This document shows, piece by piece, positions 1-9,510 of a DNA stretch of 64,000 nt (the first letter of the stretch is position 1; every line of letters starts with the position of its first letter). A program made the translations under genes and the position numbers. The notes beneath the pieces were generated by a model that saw nothing but the letters and a program-made list of their open reading frames with translations, did no database searches and was not told where the DNA came from. This DNA is from Pseudomonadota bacterium (lineage in GTDB: Bacteria; Pseudomonadota; Gammaproteobacteria; Steroidobacterales; Steroidobacteraceae), in NCBI GenBank assembly GCA_021787615.1, contig JAJYLP010000003.1, positions 37,812-101,811 of the forward strand, read 5' to 3'.

Positions 1-58
1 GGCTCGCCAAGCCCGCCTGATACGCGCGGGAGCGCGCGCCGCGTGACGCGGCGAGCGC

Positions 59-1039
59 TCACAGCGGTTCGGGTACCACGGCGCGCGCTCCCCCGTGCGC
101 CAGCGGATTGCGCAGCGGCAGCAGGAACGCATCCGCGCTGATGTCGAACACATCGCCCGGTTCGGCGCGCACCCGATCGCTGAAGGACAGAGTCGCGGTA
201 CCGAAGAAATGCACGTGAACGTCGCCAGGCCGGCGGAAGTTGGCGTATTTGAAGTGGTGCTGCTCGAGGTTGGCGATCGAGTGCGACATGTTCGCCTCGC
301 CGGTGAGGAACGGCTTCTCCCACAGCACACGAGCGCCCCGCCGGATGCGGCTCATGCCGCGCACGTCGGCCGGCAGCGCGCCGCTGAGCAGCTCCGGCCC
401 CAGCGCCACCGGACGGAGCTTGGAGTGCGCGAGCCACAGGTAGTTGTGCCGCTCGGTGATGTGGTCGGAGAACTCGTTGGCGAGGCAGAAACCGAGCCGC
501 CGCGGCACGCCCGCGGGGTCGATCAGATAGATGCCGGCGATTTCCGGCTCCTCGCCCCCGTCGAGGGCAAAGGCCGGGGAGACGAGCGGCGCCCCGCTCG
601 GCACCACGCTCGAGCCATCGCCCTTGTAGAACCACTCCGGCTGGGCGCCGACGGCGCCCGCGGCGGGCTTCCCGCCCTCGAGCCCTTCGCGAAAGATGCG
701 CATCGAGTCGGTCTGACCGGACTCGGCGGCGGCGAGCGCGTGCATCTTGTCGCGACTCTCCGCCGAACCGAGATGCGTCAGCCCCGTGCCGGTGAGATAC
801 AGATGGGCCGGGTCCGGATGATCGATGGGCGGCAGCAGCCGCGCACGGGCGAGCTCGACGTGCCGCCCCGTCCGTGCGCGCTCGACCGCCTGCGCCAGGC
901 TGACACCATCGGCCATGGCGGCCGCGGCGAGGGCATATACGCTCGAGGTGTCCGCGAGCCGCTCGGCGCGCTCGGCATCCGCCAGCGCGGCGACGCAGCG
1001 CTCCCCGCCCGATTCGATCTGTACGAGACGCAAGGACAT
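59..1039 (-). CDS. AraD1/GguC-type fumarylacetoacetate hydrolase (FAH) family protein
   Basis: ORF translation MSLRLVQIESGGERCVAAL...; FAH/AraD1-like pattern (SGPEWFYKGDGS, FCLANEFSDHITERHNYLWLAHSKLR). Start placed at internal Met (1039) rather than the longest ORF start. Confidence 0.7.
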   Translation of the reverse strand: MSLRLVQIESGGERCVAALADAERAERLADTSSVYALAAAAMADGVSLAQAVERARTGRHVELARARLLPPIDHPDPAHLYLTGTGLTHLGSAESRDKMHALAAAESGQTDSMRIFREGLEGGKPAAGAVGAQPEWFYKGDGSSVVPSGAPLVSPAFALDGGEEPEIAGIYLIDPAGVPRRLGFCLANEFSDHITERHNYLWLAHSKLRPVALGPELLSGALPADVRGMSRIRRGARVLWEKPFLTGEANMSHSIANLEQHHFKYANFRRPGDVHVHFFGTATLSFSDRVRAEPGDVFDISADAFLLPLRNPLAHGGARAVVPEPL

Positions 1040-1113
1040 GAACTCTCCCGGCCCGGACCGCGACGCTCCGGGCCAAATCATAGTGCAACGGACGGTCATA
1101 TGTCTGAGTAAAT

Positions 1114-1151
1114 GGCCGCCCTTGACAGGCGGCCGGAGCGCTCCTTATTGT
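1114..1151 (+). promoter_or_regulatory. Sigma70-like promoter TTGACA (1122-1127) - 18 bp - TATTGT (1146-1151); the -35 lies between arms of a perfect 7-bp inverted repeat ggccgcc/ggcggcc
   Basis: Direct reading upstream of the fucP-like gene. Confidence 0.55.
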
Positions 1152-1222
1152 CTGATTAATTGGCGAGCCATGGCGCCGCGATGCGCGCGCAGGGCCGAGC
1201 CCCCCGATCCGGAGCCCTTACC

Positions 1223-2533
1223 ATGGCAGTCATCATCGGCGGCGATTCAGGCGTGACGCACCCGCGGACGGGCGCCTCGCAGAAGTACACAGGCGCCCTC
1301 GTGGTGCTCGCGACCGTGTTCTTCATGTGGGGCTTCGCCACCGTCCTGAACGACACCCTGATCCCGCACCTGAAGTCGGCATTCCGGCTGGACTACGCGC
1401 AAGTCCTGCTCATCCAGTTCGTGTTCTTCCTGGCGTACCTGATCATGGCCATGCCGTCGGCCAAGATCCTCGAGCGCACCGGATACAAGCTGGCGGTCGT
1501 GCTCGGCCTGCTCGGCATGGCGGTGAGCGCCGCCGGCTTCATTCCCGCAGCCATGCTCGAGTCCTACGGGCTGTTCCTGGTGGCGCTGTTCCTGCTCGCC
1601 GCCTCGATCACGCTGCTGCAGGTGGCCGCCAACCCGTACGTGGCGGTGATCGGGCCGCCCGAGACCGCCTCCAGCCGGCTCAATCTCGTGCAGGCGTTCA
1701 ATTCCGCCGGCACGTGGCTCGCGCCGCTGTTCGGCAGCCTGCTCATTCTTGGCCACGGCGCCGCGGGGGCGCACAGTGCCGCGCACCTGACGGCGCAGCA
1801 GCGCGCCGCGAGCGTGCACTCGGTCGAGCTGCCCTACGCGATCATCGCGGCGGTGCTGCTGGCACTCACGCTGCTCGTGTGGCGGGTGCGGCTGCCGGAC
1901 CTCGGCAAGGAGACGCGGCGCGCGGCACGCGCCGAGCGTGCCCAGCACAGCCTCTGGCGGCATCGCAACCTCGTGCTCGGCGTACCGGCGATCGCACTCT
2001 ATGTGATGTGCGAAGTGGCGATCGGCTCGACCCTCATCAACTTCATGTCCCAGCCGTCGATCGGCGCTCTGTCGCACGCGCGGGCCGCCGATTACCTCAT
2101 GCTCTACTGGGGCGGCGCGATGACCGGCCGGTTCATCGGCTCGTGGTTCCTGCGCTGGATGCGCCCGCATCGGGTACTGGTGGCGGTGACGCTCGGGGCG
2201 CTCGCGCTGCTCGCCCTGACGATCGTCTCGAGCGGCCACCTGGCGATGTGGAGCCTGCTCGCGGTGGGCCTGTGCAACTCGATCATGTTCCCGACGATCT
2301 TCACGCTCGGTATCCGCGGCCTCGGCCCCCTGACCGAGGAAGGCTCGGGCCTGCTCGTCATGGCCATCGCCGGCGGCGGACTCGCGGAACTGCAGGGCGT
2401 GCTGGCCGACTCCATCGGCCTGCACCTCTCGTACCTTCTGCCGTGGGCCGGGTACTGCTACGTGCTCTTCTACGCGCTGTGGGGCTACCGCGCTACCGGC
2501 GCCGTGCACGACGAGCAGCTGATGGCCTCCTGA
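1223..2533 (+). CDS. fucP-like: Sugar MFS transporter, FucP/GluP-like (L-fucose:H+ symporter family)
   Basis: Multiple TM segments; motifs FFMWGFATVLNDTLIPHLK and LLQVAANPYVAVIG typical of the FucP family. Confidence 0.85.
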   Translation: MAVIIGGDSGVTHPRTGASQKYTGALVVLATVFFMWGFATVLNDTLIPHLKSAFRLDYAQVLLIQFVFFLAYLIMAMPSAKILERTGYKLAVVLGLLGMAVSAAGFIPAAMLESYGLFLVALFLLAASITLLQVAANPYVAVIGPPETASSRLNLVQAFNSAGTWLAPLFGSLLILGHGAAGAHSAAHLTAQQRAASVHSVELPYAIIAAVLLALTLLVWRVRLPDLGKETRRAARAERAQHSLWRHRNLVLGVPAIALYVMCEVAIGSTLINFMSQPSIGALSHARAADYLMLYWGGAMTGRFIGSWFLRWMRPHRVLVAVTLGALALLALTIVSSGHLAMWSLLAVGLCNSIMFPTIFTLGIRGLGPLTEEGSGLLVMAIAGGGLAELQGVLADSIGLHLSYLLPWAGYCYVLFYALWGYRATGAVHDEQLMAS

Positions 2534-3266
2534 GCGGCCTGGCGCGCGTGGTGTCGAGCAGCGCCAGGCGCACCAGATCGGTCATGGCCGCACGCGCGGC
2601 CGCCGGATCGCGCCGCTCGACCGCCTCGCAAACCCGCTGATGGTCGGGCAGCGGATCGCGTCTGAGCGGCGCCGTGCGCTGTTTGAAGATCGTGGTCCAG
2701 GTGACCGCGGCGGCGATGCCGCTGGTGAGGGAGGCCAGAAACGGATTGCCCGAGGCTTCGAGCAGCACCGAGTGAAACAGCCGGTCCGCCTGTCGGCCCG
2801 CATCGACGGCGAGGGACTCGGCGGCCATGTCATCGAGCGCGCGCCGCAGGGTGTGCAGCTGCTCCTGGGTGCGCCGCGTGGCGGCGAGCGCGGCCGCGGC
2901 CGGCTCGACGATGGTGCGCAGCTCGAACAGGCCGTTGAGCAGCCGCTCATCGGGATGGGCGCTGAAGATCCACGACACCACGTCCGGGTCGAGCAGATGC
3001 CAGGCGCCCGGATCGCTGACCCGCGTGCCGAGCTTCGGCCGCGACTCGACCAGCCCCTTGGCCGCAAGGATGCGCAGCGCCTCGCGATAGGCCGTACGGG
3101 ACACCTTGAGCTGCTCGCTGGCGGCGATCTCCCCATCCAACACGCCGCCGGAGGCGAGCCGGCCGGTTACGATGCGCACGCCGATGTCGCGGGCGATGGT
3201 CCCGTGCAGCCGCAGGGCCTTCGTGCCCGGGGCGCTGGCGGAGGAAGCGGGCGTCCTCGGTCGCAT
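2493..3266 (-). CDS. GntR/FadR-family (FCD domain) transcriptional regulator
   Basis: wHTH segment GRLASGGVLDGEIAASEQLKVSRTAYREALRILAAKGLVESRPKLGTRV plus FCD domain; convergent overlap with the fucP-like gene. Confidence 0.85.
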   Translation of the reverse strand: MRPRTPASSASAPGTKALRLHGTIARDIGVRIVTGRLASGGVLDGEIAASEQLKVSRTAYREALRILAAKGLVESRPKLGTRVSDPGAWHLLDPDVVSWIFSAHPDERLLNGLFELRTIVEPAAAALAATRRTQEQLHTLRRALDDMAAESLAVDAGRQADRLFHSVLLEASGNPFLASLTSGIAAAVTWTTIFKQRTAPLRRDPLPDHQRVCEAVERRDPAAARAAMTDLVRLALLDTTRARPLRRPSAARRARRR

Positions 3267-3449
3267 CGATGGCGTACTCTCGGAGCGGTTGACGCCGATG
3301 AGTATAACGCCCCACGCCGCGGCGAATCTCGAATCATCACCCTGAGCGCTCGCTGCGCACCCAACACCGCGGACCGCTTGACGCTGGCCGGGCGGTCGAC
3401 TCATGATATTTATATTATTTAATGGCCCTCGTGAGGCGGGCAGAGCGCC

Positions 3450-4853
3450 ATGACGCAACTGATCGATCAACTGGCGGCCGCGCTCGGCCGGGACGCCGTC
3501 TTGAGCGGCGCGGCCGCGCGCGAAGCGCGTGATGCCGCGCAGACTCACGGGCTCGCCGTCGATCTGGGCGCGCCGCTTGCGGTCCTGCGGCCCCGCACGA
3601 CCGCCGATGTGGCGCGCATTCTCAGGTTCGCGCATGCCGCAGGCCGGGCCGTGGTGCCCTGGGGGGGCTGCACGGGGCTCGTGGATGGAGCGAGCGCCGA
3701 GGGCGCGCTGGCGCTGTCGCTCGAGCGGATGAACGCCATCGAGCAGATCGACGAGACCCACCGCGTGATGCGCGTGCAGGCCGGCTGCATTCTGCAGAAG
3801 GCCTGTGAGGGGGCCGAGGCCCGCGGCCTGCTCCTGCCGCTCGATCTGGGCGCGCGCGGCTCCGCCACCGTAGGCGGGGTGATCGCCACCAACGCCGGCG
3901 GCAATCGGGTGCTGCGCTGGGGGATGACCCGCGACATGGTGCTCGGGCTCGAGGCGGTGCTCGCCGACGGCACGGTAATCAGCACGCTGAACACGCTCAT
4001 CAAGAACAACGCGGGCTACGATCTGAAGCAGCTGTTCATCGGCTCGGAGGGCACGCTCGGCGTCGTGACGCGCGCCGTGCTGCGCCTACGCCCGAAACCG
4101 CTGAGCGAAAACGTCGCGCTGCTCGGCGTGGACGCGTTCGAGCACCTGCCGCGCACGCTCACGCGGCTCGAGCGCGAGTTGGGCGGCTCGCTGTCATCCT
4201 TCGAGGTGATGTGGGCGGAGTTCTACCGTCTGGTGACGACGGCGCCGGCGCTCGGCCGGCCGGTCCTGCCGCACGGCCATCGGTTCTATGTCCTGGTCGA
4301 GACCCGCGGGGTGAATGTGCCGGCCGATGCGGAGCATTTCGAGCACGTGCTCGCGGGCGCGCTCGAGGCCGGCGAGGTGGCCGATGCGGTCATTGCCAAA
4401 TCGGATACCGAGCGCAAGGCAATGTGGGGCCTGCGAGACGACGTGCCGCAGGTGACGCGCGAGGGGCCGATGTGCGCGTTCGACGTAAGCCTCAAGATCG
4501 ACGACATGCCGGGCTACCTGGACGAAGTCCACCGCGCGCTGAGCGCGCGCTGGGGAAGCGAGTGCCGTTTCGTGGTGTGGGGTCATCTCGGTGACGGGAA
4601 CCTGCACTTGATGGTCGGATTGAAGGACGCATCGCCGCAGGCGCAACACGAGATCGAGGCACAGGTCTACGGCGCGCTCGCGAGGCGCCCCGGATCGTCG
4701 ATCTCCGGCGAGCACGGCATCGGCTTGCAGAAGCGCGCCTACCTGTCGTGCTCGCGCACGCCGGAGGAAATCGCGCTGATGCGCACGCTCAAGACGGCGC
4801 TCGATCCGCGCAACATCCTCAATCCCGGCAAGGTGCTCCCCGGAACCGGCTGA
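3450..4853 (+). CDS. FAD-binding oxidase, GlcD/D-lactate dehydrogenase-like
   Basis: VVPWGGCTGLVDGA, NNAGYDLKQLFIGSEGTLGVVT, EHGIG and C-terminal LDPRNILNPGKVLP motifs. Confidence 0.88.
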   Translation: MTQLIDQLAAALGRDAVLSGAAAREARDAAQTHGLAVDLGAPLAVLRPRTTADVARILRFAHAAGRAVVPWGGCTGLVDGASAEGALALSLERMNAIEQIDETHRVMRVQAGCILQKACEGAEARGLLLPLDLGARGSATVGGVIATNAGGNRVLRWGMTRDMVLGLEAVLADGTVISTLNTLIKNNAGYDLKQLFIGSEGTLGVVTRAVLRLRPKPLSENVALLGVDAFEHLPRTLTRLERELGGSLSSFEVMWAEFYRLVTTAPALGRPVLPHGHRFYVLVETRGVNVPADAEHFEHVLAGALEAGEVADAVIAKSDTERKAMWGLRDDVPQVTREGPMCAFDVSLKIDDMPGYLDEVHRALSARWGSECRFVVWGHLGDGNLHLMVGLKDASPQAQHEIEAQVYGALARRPGSSISGEHGIGLQKRAYLSCSRTPEEIALMRTLKTALDPRNILNPGKVLPGTG

Positions 4854-4940
4854 ACCGACGCCGCCATGCCTCGGCGGGCCGGGCAGGGCCGCGGGGTCGC
4901 ACCGGCTGCGCGGCCTGAGATCGCGCGCCGTGCGGCGGCC
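4796..4940. repeat. Left copy of an approx. 145-bp degenerate direct repeat (tail-to-tail oxidase gene junction)
   Basis: ggcgctcgatccgcgcaacatcctcaatcccggcaaggtgct...ctgagatcgcgcgccgtgcggc aligns with 7424-7568. Confidence 0.75.
4861..4940 (-). pseudogene. C-terminal remnant of an LldD-like FMN oxidase gene
   Basis: Reverse-strand reading GRRTARDLRPRS...PGPP resembles the intact C-terminus CRTVRDLGPHLLRGPGVPPSR of the gene at 7501-8697. Confidence 0.6.
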
Positions 4941-4980
4941 ATTCATTCATTTCTTGCCGGTGGCTTTAGGACGTGGATCG

Positions 4981-7185
4981 ATGCGCAAACGACTGATGGG
5001 ATGTCTGCTGGCCGTGGCGCTTGCGCCATGCGCGCACGCGGCCAAGCCACCGTCGATCGGGGGTGGGCCGCGCCTTCAGGTCTTCACCATCAATCACCAG
5101 CTTCGAGCGAATTCCAGAGCCGACGTGCGTTTCCTGCTGTCCGCGCCTGCGGGCAAGGCGGGTTTCATCCGCGTTGCCGGCGGCCACCTGGTCACGCCGG
5201 ATGGCAAACGCTTTCGAATCTGGGGCGTCAACGTGACCGGTTGGACTCCAGGCTCGGCGTTGCTCCCCCCCAAACAGGACGCCAAAATCTATGCGCGGGC
5301 CTTGGCGCAACTGGGCGTGAACTGCGTTCGCTTCCAATTCCTGGATTTGACCAAGCAGCAACATCGCGCGGCGGGGAGCACTCCCGTCACCTACACGCCC
5401 AGCGGTCTGTTGGATGCAGATGCGCCCACGAGCCAGGTCATGGACCCAGGCCAATTGGACCGCCTCGATTATCTCGTCTACCAACTGAAGAAGAACGGGA
5501 TTTACGTCGACTTTAACCTCAACGTCGGCCGCCGCTACAAGAAAGGAGACGATGTCCGCGACTACAAGCTGATTGGCGTCGCAAAGGCGATCACGGAATT
5601 TGACCCGCGCCTGATCCAGCTTCAGAAAGACTACGCACGGCAGTTGCTGACCCACTTCAACCCCTACACAAAGACGCGATACAACGACGAGCCGGCAGTC
5701 GCCATCGTCGAAATCGTAAATGAAAACTCGCTGCTCGAGTTTTGGCAGAGGAATTGGCTCCGGGGCAAGCTCGTGCCCGGCGCGCCGCGCTTCCAGCTCG
5801 ATTTGACGCCCTATTACAAAGCGATGCTGACGCGCCAGTACAACAGTTGGTTGCAAGCGACGTACTCTCCGGCCGAGCTCGGCCGCCTTCGCAAGCTGGC
5901 CGGTCTCAGCGCGGGAAAGCCCTTTGCAATTACCCAGAGGCAGGATTTCGACTCAACTCCCGCGCCGGTTTTCTATGCCGAAGCGGCCTTTTTTAACCAT
6001 GTTGAGAGCAGCTTCCTTCAAAACATGCGCTCGTACCTCAAGCAGACGCTTCACGTGAAGTCTCTGATCATGGGGACGGCCGACCACACCTATTTCATCC
6101 CCGGCATGCCCCTACTGCGCGCCAATTCGAAAATGGATATTGTGGGCGCGCACGGCTATTGGCAGCATCCTGCGATCACGGTTCACCGCAACACTCCGAT
6201 GGTCGACGATCCGCTGCACTCGCTGCCCGTCTTACTCAGCCGCTCAACAATGGCCGATAAGCCTTTCATCGTCAGCGAGGTGAACGAGCCGTTCCCCAGT
6301 GACTACGAAGCCGAGCTGATCCCGATTCTGGCTGCTTACGGCGCGTTCCAGGATTGGGATGGGATTTTCATTTATAGCTTCGAGCCCAAGGTGACTGGCT
6401 TGTGGCGCCCGGTGATCGGCGACCATTTTGATATTTCGGAAGATCCGGTCAAGATGGCGCAGATGCCCGTAGGCGCGCTTCTGTTCCTGCGCCACGATGT
6501 CGCTGCGGCCAAAAGAATCGTCGAGCGCACTTATTCGACGCAGCAGGTTGACGAGAGCATGCGCCTCCCGCAGTCCTTCATGCCGTACTTCACTCCTGGC
6601 TTCCCGCTCTTCCTGCCCCTCGAGCATGGCTCGCGCATCCGCTGCCTGGATTGCCAGCCAACCCAGGGCTTTCATGACGAGCCGTCCAACCCTTTCCGCT
6701 CCGACACCGGACAGTTGGCCTGGTGGCATTCGCGTGCCAAAGGAGGCTTGGTCACGATTGACACGCCCAGGAGCACGGCGCTCGTCGGCTTCGTTTCAGC
6801 CTATGGGGCTGGCACCTCGCACTTATCCGCCGACGTTGAAAACATGTTCTGCGCCATCACCCTGTCCTCGCTGGATGGCAAGCCGTTGTCGACATCGTCC
6901 CTGATGCTGCTCACCGCAACCGGCAGAGTCGAAAACACCGGCTCGGTCTGGAATGCAAGCCGCACCGACTTCAGTGTTTGGGGCAAGGCGCCGACGCGCA
7001 TCGAGGTGATCCGCGGCTGGGTGAAGCTGAAGGACATCGTCGGAGCGGTGGGGATGATCGTCACCCCGCTCGATGGCGAATCCCGTCCTCTGGGCGAGCT
7101 GCGGGGCAAAATGGTCGAAACCGGCTGGGACATTCCCATCGGCGCCCACCCGGCCACCAGCTACCTGATTCACGTCATTCGCTGA
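4981..7185 (+). CDS. Secreted glycoside hydrolase with GH5/clan GH-A-like catalytic domain
   Basis: Signal peptide MRKRLMGCLLAVALAPCAHA; VTPDGKRFRIWGVNVTGW, IVEIVNENSLLEFW (acid/base-type NE), VSEVNEPFP. Visibly lower GC than neighbours. Confidence 0.7.
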   Translation: MRKRLMGCLLAVALAPCAHAAKPPSIGGGPRLQVFTINHQLRANSRADVRFLLSAPAGKAGFIRVAGGHLVTPDGKRFRIWGVNVTGWTPGSALLPPKQDAKIYARALAQLGVNCVRFQFLDLTKQQHRAAGSTPVTYTPSGLLDADAPTSQVMDPGQLDRLDYLVYQLKKNGIYVDFNLNVGRRYKKGDDVRDYKLIGVAKAITEFDPRLIQLQKDYARQLLTHFNPYTKTRYNDEPAVAIVEIVNENSLLEFWQRNWLRGKLVPGAPRFQLDLTPYYKAMLTRQYNSWLQATYSPAELGRLRKLAGLSAGKPFAITQRQDFDSTPAPVFYAEAAFFNHVESSFLQNMRSYLKQTLHVKSLIMGTADHTYFIPGMPLLRANSKMDIVGAHGYWQHPAITVHRNTPMVDDPLHSLPVLLSRSTMADKPFIVSEVNEPFPSDYEAELIPILAAYGAFQDWDGIFIYSFEPKVTGLWRPVIGDHFDISEDPVKMAQMPVGALLFLRHDVAAAKRIVERTYSTQQVDESMRLPQSFMPYFTPGFPLFLPLEHGSRIRCLDCQPTQGFHDEPSNPFRSDTGQLAWWHSRAKGGLVTIDTPRSTALVGFVSAYGAGTSHLSADVENMFCAITLSSLDGKPLSTSSLMLLTATGRVENTGSVWNASRTDFSVWGKAPTRIEVIRGWVKLKDIVGAVGMIVTPLDGESRPLGELRGKMVETGWDIPIGAHPATSYLIHVIR

Positions 7186-7420
7186 GGGCCCCAATGGTTC
7201 GGGCGTCCGGTCGACTCACGGAGCGCGAAGATCGCTTGCGCATCAGGCCGGCCACGCTGCGCCGGCGGGCGAACCGGCTCGGAGATCGGCATCGCGCCAG
7301 CCCCCGGGCCACCCATACGTCGGGGTGCTGCAGGGCAGTCGCGCTCTGATCGAGTACACCGAGCACCGAGCGGCCCCCGCGAGGCGGGGATTCGCCACGG
7401 CGCAGCGGGCGGAATAGCTG

Positions 7421-7483
7421 GCAGCGGCGCCCGATCCGCGCAACACCCTCAACCCCGGCAAGGTGCTCGCCGAATCCGACTGA
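7421..7483 (+). pseudogene. C-terminal remnant of the GlcD-like FAD oxidase gene
   Basis: Reads LAAAPDPRNTLNPGKVLAESD*, matching LKTALDPRNILNPGKVLPGTG* of 3450-4853. Confidence 0.75.
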
Positions 7484-7568
7484 ACCGATGCCGCCGTGCC
7501 TCAGCGGCTGGGCGGAACCCCGGGGCCGCGCAGCAGATGCGGCCCGAGATCGCGCACCGTTCGGCAGC
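7424..7568. repeat. Right copy of the approx. 145-bp degenerate direct repeat
   Basis: See 4796-4940; separation about 2628 bp. Confidence 0.75.
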
Positions 7569-8697
7569 TCAGCTGACCGAGCACGCGGTCGAGCTCGACC
7601 GTGAGCATCTCCAGGGCGCGCCGCACGCCGGCCTCCCCGGCCGCTGCGAGTCCATAGAGCGCCGCCCGTCCCACCAGCACCGCATCGGCGCCGAGGGCGA
7701 GCGCCTTGGCGATGTCGGTGCCGCGCCGAAAGCCGCTGTCGATCAGCACGGTGAGGCGGTCGCCGACCTCGGCGGCGATTTCGCCGAGCACCTCGATGGG
7801 CGCGACACAGTAATCAAGCTGGCGGCCGCCGTGATTGGTGAGCACGACGCCATCGCAGCCGAGCTCGGCGGCGCGGCGTGCATCGGCGACGCTGAGCACG
7901 CCCTTGATGAAGAGCTTGCGCGGCCAATGCTCCCGCACCCACGCGATGTCCTCCCACGTGATGGTGGGAAGGAACATCTGCGGAATGATGGTGCTGCCGC
8001 CGACCGCATTCGCGGCGCCCGGCGGCAGGAAGGCCTCGATGTTGCGGAAGCTCGGGATACCGTGACGCAGAAGGACTTGCGTCAGCCAACGGGGATGGCG
8101 GAGTGTGTCGAGCGCCGCGCGCAGGCGAGGGTGACCGGGCGTGCGGTAATTGCGTTTGTCCCATTCACGGCTGCCGAACACGTTCGCGTCGGTGGTGAAC
8201 AGCAGCGCCTCGTAGCCGCTCGCCGCCGCGCGGTGCATGATGTCTTCGGCGATCGCGCGATTGCGCATCACGTAGAGCTGCATCCACAGCCGGCCGCCGG
8301 CCTGCTTTGCCACCTCCTCCAGCAGCGTCGTCGAAACAGTGCTCAGCGTATAGGGAATGCCGAAGGCGGCGGCGGCCCGCGCGAGGGCAATGTCGCCGTG
8401 CGGATGCAGCATGCCGTTCAGACCCGTCGGGGCGATTGCAAGTGGTGCGCCGCACGGTGCGCCAAGCAGTTCTGTGGCGAGGCTGCGCCCCTCGGTGTTG
8501 ACGAGCGTCGGCGGAACGAACCGCAGCGCCGCGAACGCCTCGCGGTTGCCGCGCAGCGTCGCTTCGTCCTCGGCGCCGCCCTCGACGTACTCGAAGGCGA
8601 AGCCCGGCACGCGGCGGCGCGCCGCTTCGCGAAGATCGGCGATGTTCAACGCCGCGCTGAGATCGCGCCCGGTGTAGGGACGGCGTTTCCAGGGCAT
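7501..8697 (-). CDS. lldD-like: FMN-dependent alpha-hydroxy-acid oxidase (LldD/glycolate oxidase family)
   Basis: FAFEYVEGGAEDEATLRGN, FIKGVLSVADARRAAELGCDGVVLTNHGGRQLDY, DSGFRRGTDIAKALALGADAVLVGR. Confidence 0.92.
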   Translation of the reverse strand: MPWKRRPYTGRDLSAALNIADLREAARRRVPGFAFEYVEGGAEDEATLRGNREAFAALRFVPPTLVNTEGRSLATELLGAPCGAPLAIAPTGLNGMLHPHGDIALARAAAAFGIPYTLSTVSTTLLEEVAKQAGGRLWMQLYVMRNRAIAEDIMHRAAASGYEALLFTTDANVFGSREWDKRNYRTPGHPRLRAALDTLRHPRWLTQVLLRHGIPSFRNIEAFLPPGAANAVGGSTIIPQMFLPTITWEDIAWVREHWPRKLFIKGVLSVADARRAAELGCDGVVLTNHGGRQLDYCVAPIEVLGEIAAEVGDRLTVLIDSGFRRGTDIAKALALGADAVLVGRAALYGLAAAGEAGVRRALEMLTVELDRVLGQLSCRTVRDLGPHLLRGPGVPPSR

Positions 8698-8747
8698 GTG
8701 CGGACGCTCCGGTGACGTTGAGTTCGGTATGTTCGCGGCAATCCCGC

Positions 8748-9488
8748 TCAGATGCTCCAGCCGCCGTCGATGACGTGGATCTGACCGGTGGTGTAGGTGG
8801 CCCCGGCGAGATACACCACCAGCTCGGCGATCTCCTCCGGGCGACCGATCCGGCCGATCGGCTGGCGGGCGACGAAGGCGGCGCGCGTCTGCTCGTAGTT
8901 CCCCTGGGAGCGCAGCCGCTGCTCAAGCGACGGTGTCTCCACCGTCCCGGGACAAATGGCGTTGCAACGGATGCCGCGGCCGACGAAGTCGGCGGCCAGG
9001 GACTTGGTCAGGCCGACCACCGCGGCCTTGGTCGTTGCGTACACGCACCGCAGCGGCACGCCTTTGACGCTGCTCGCCACCGAGGACATGTTGATGATGC
9101 ACCCGTCCCCGCGCTCGAGCATGCCTGGCAGCACGGCGCGAATCGTGCGGAACATCGACTTGACGTTGAGGTCGTAGGCGAAGTCGAGCTCCTCATCGGT
9201 GCTGTCGAGCAGAGTGCCGTGATGCACGCAGCCTGCGCAGTTGAAGAGAATGTCGAGCGCCCCGGCGCGGGCGACCGCCGCGGCGACACTCCTGTCGTCG
9301 CGAACGTCCATGCGGTAGACCTCAATGCCCTGCCCGGCAAGGGGGGCGAGCTGCGCCTCGTCGATATCGGTGGCAAGCACGCGCGCCCCTGCGGCCGCGA
9401 GCGCCAGCGCGCTCGCGCGGCCGATACCCTGGGCAGCGGCGGTCACCAGCGCGCTCTTGCCTTTCAGACTGATCGCAGTGTGGGGCAT
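8748..9488 (-). CDS. Short-chain dehydrogenase, 2-keto-3-deoxy-L-fuconate dehydrogenase-like
   Basis: SDR motifs TAAAQGIG, YATTKAAVVGLTK, CNAICPGTVETPSL; start set at the internal Met MPHTAISLKGK. Confidence 0.8.
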   Translation of the reverse strand: MPHTAISLKGKSALVTAAAQGIGRASALALAAAGARVLATDIDEAQLAPLAGQGIEVYRMDVRDDRSVAAAVARAGALDILFNCAGCVHHGTLLDSTDEELDFAYDLNVKSMFRTIRAVLPGMLERGDGCIINMSSVASSVKGVPLRCVYATTKAAVVGLTKSLAADFVGRGIRCNAICPGTVETPSLEQRLRSQGNYEQTRAAFVARQPIGRIGRPEEIAELVVYLAGATYTTGQIHVIDGGWSI

Positions 9489-9510
9489 GTCTCGCCTCGA
9501 ATCGTCGACG

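Noticed and set aside
95-1111. Long plus-strand ORF opposite the AraD1-family gene
   Set aside because: Composition (Arg/Gln/His-rich, no motifs) is typical of antisense reading frames in GC-rich DNA.
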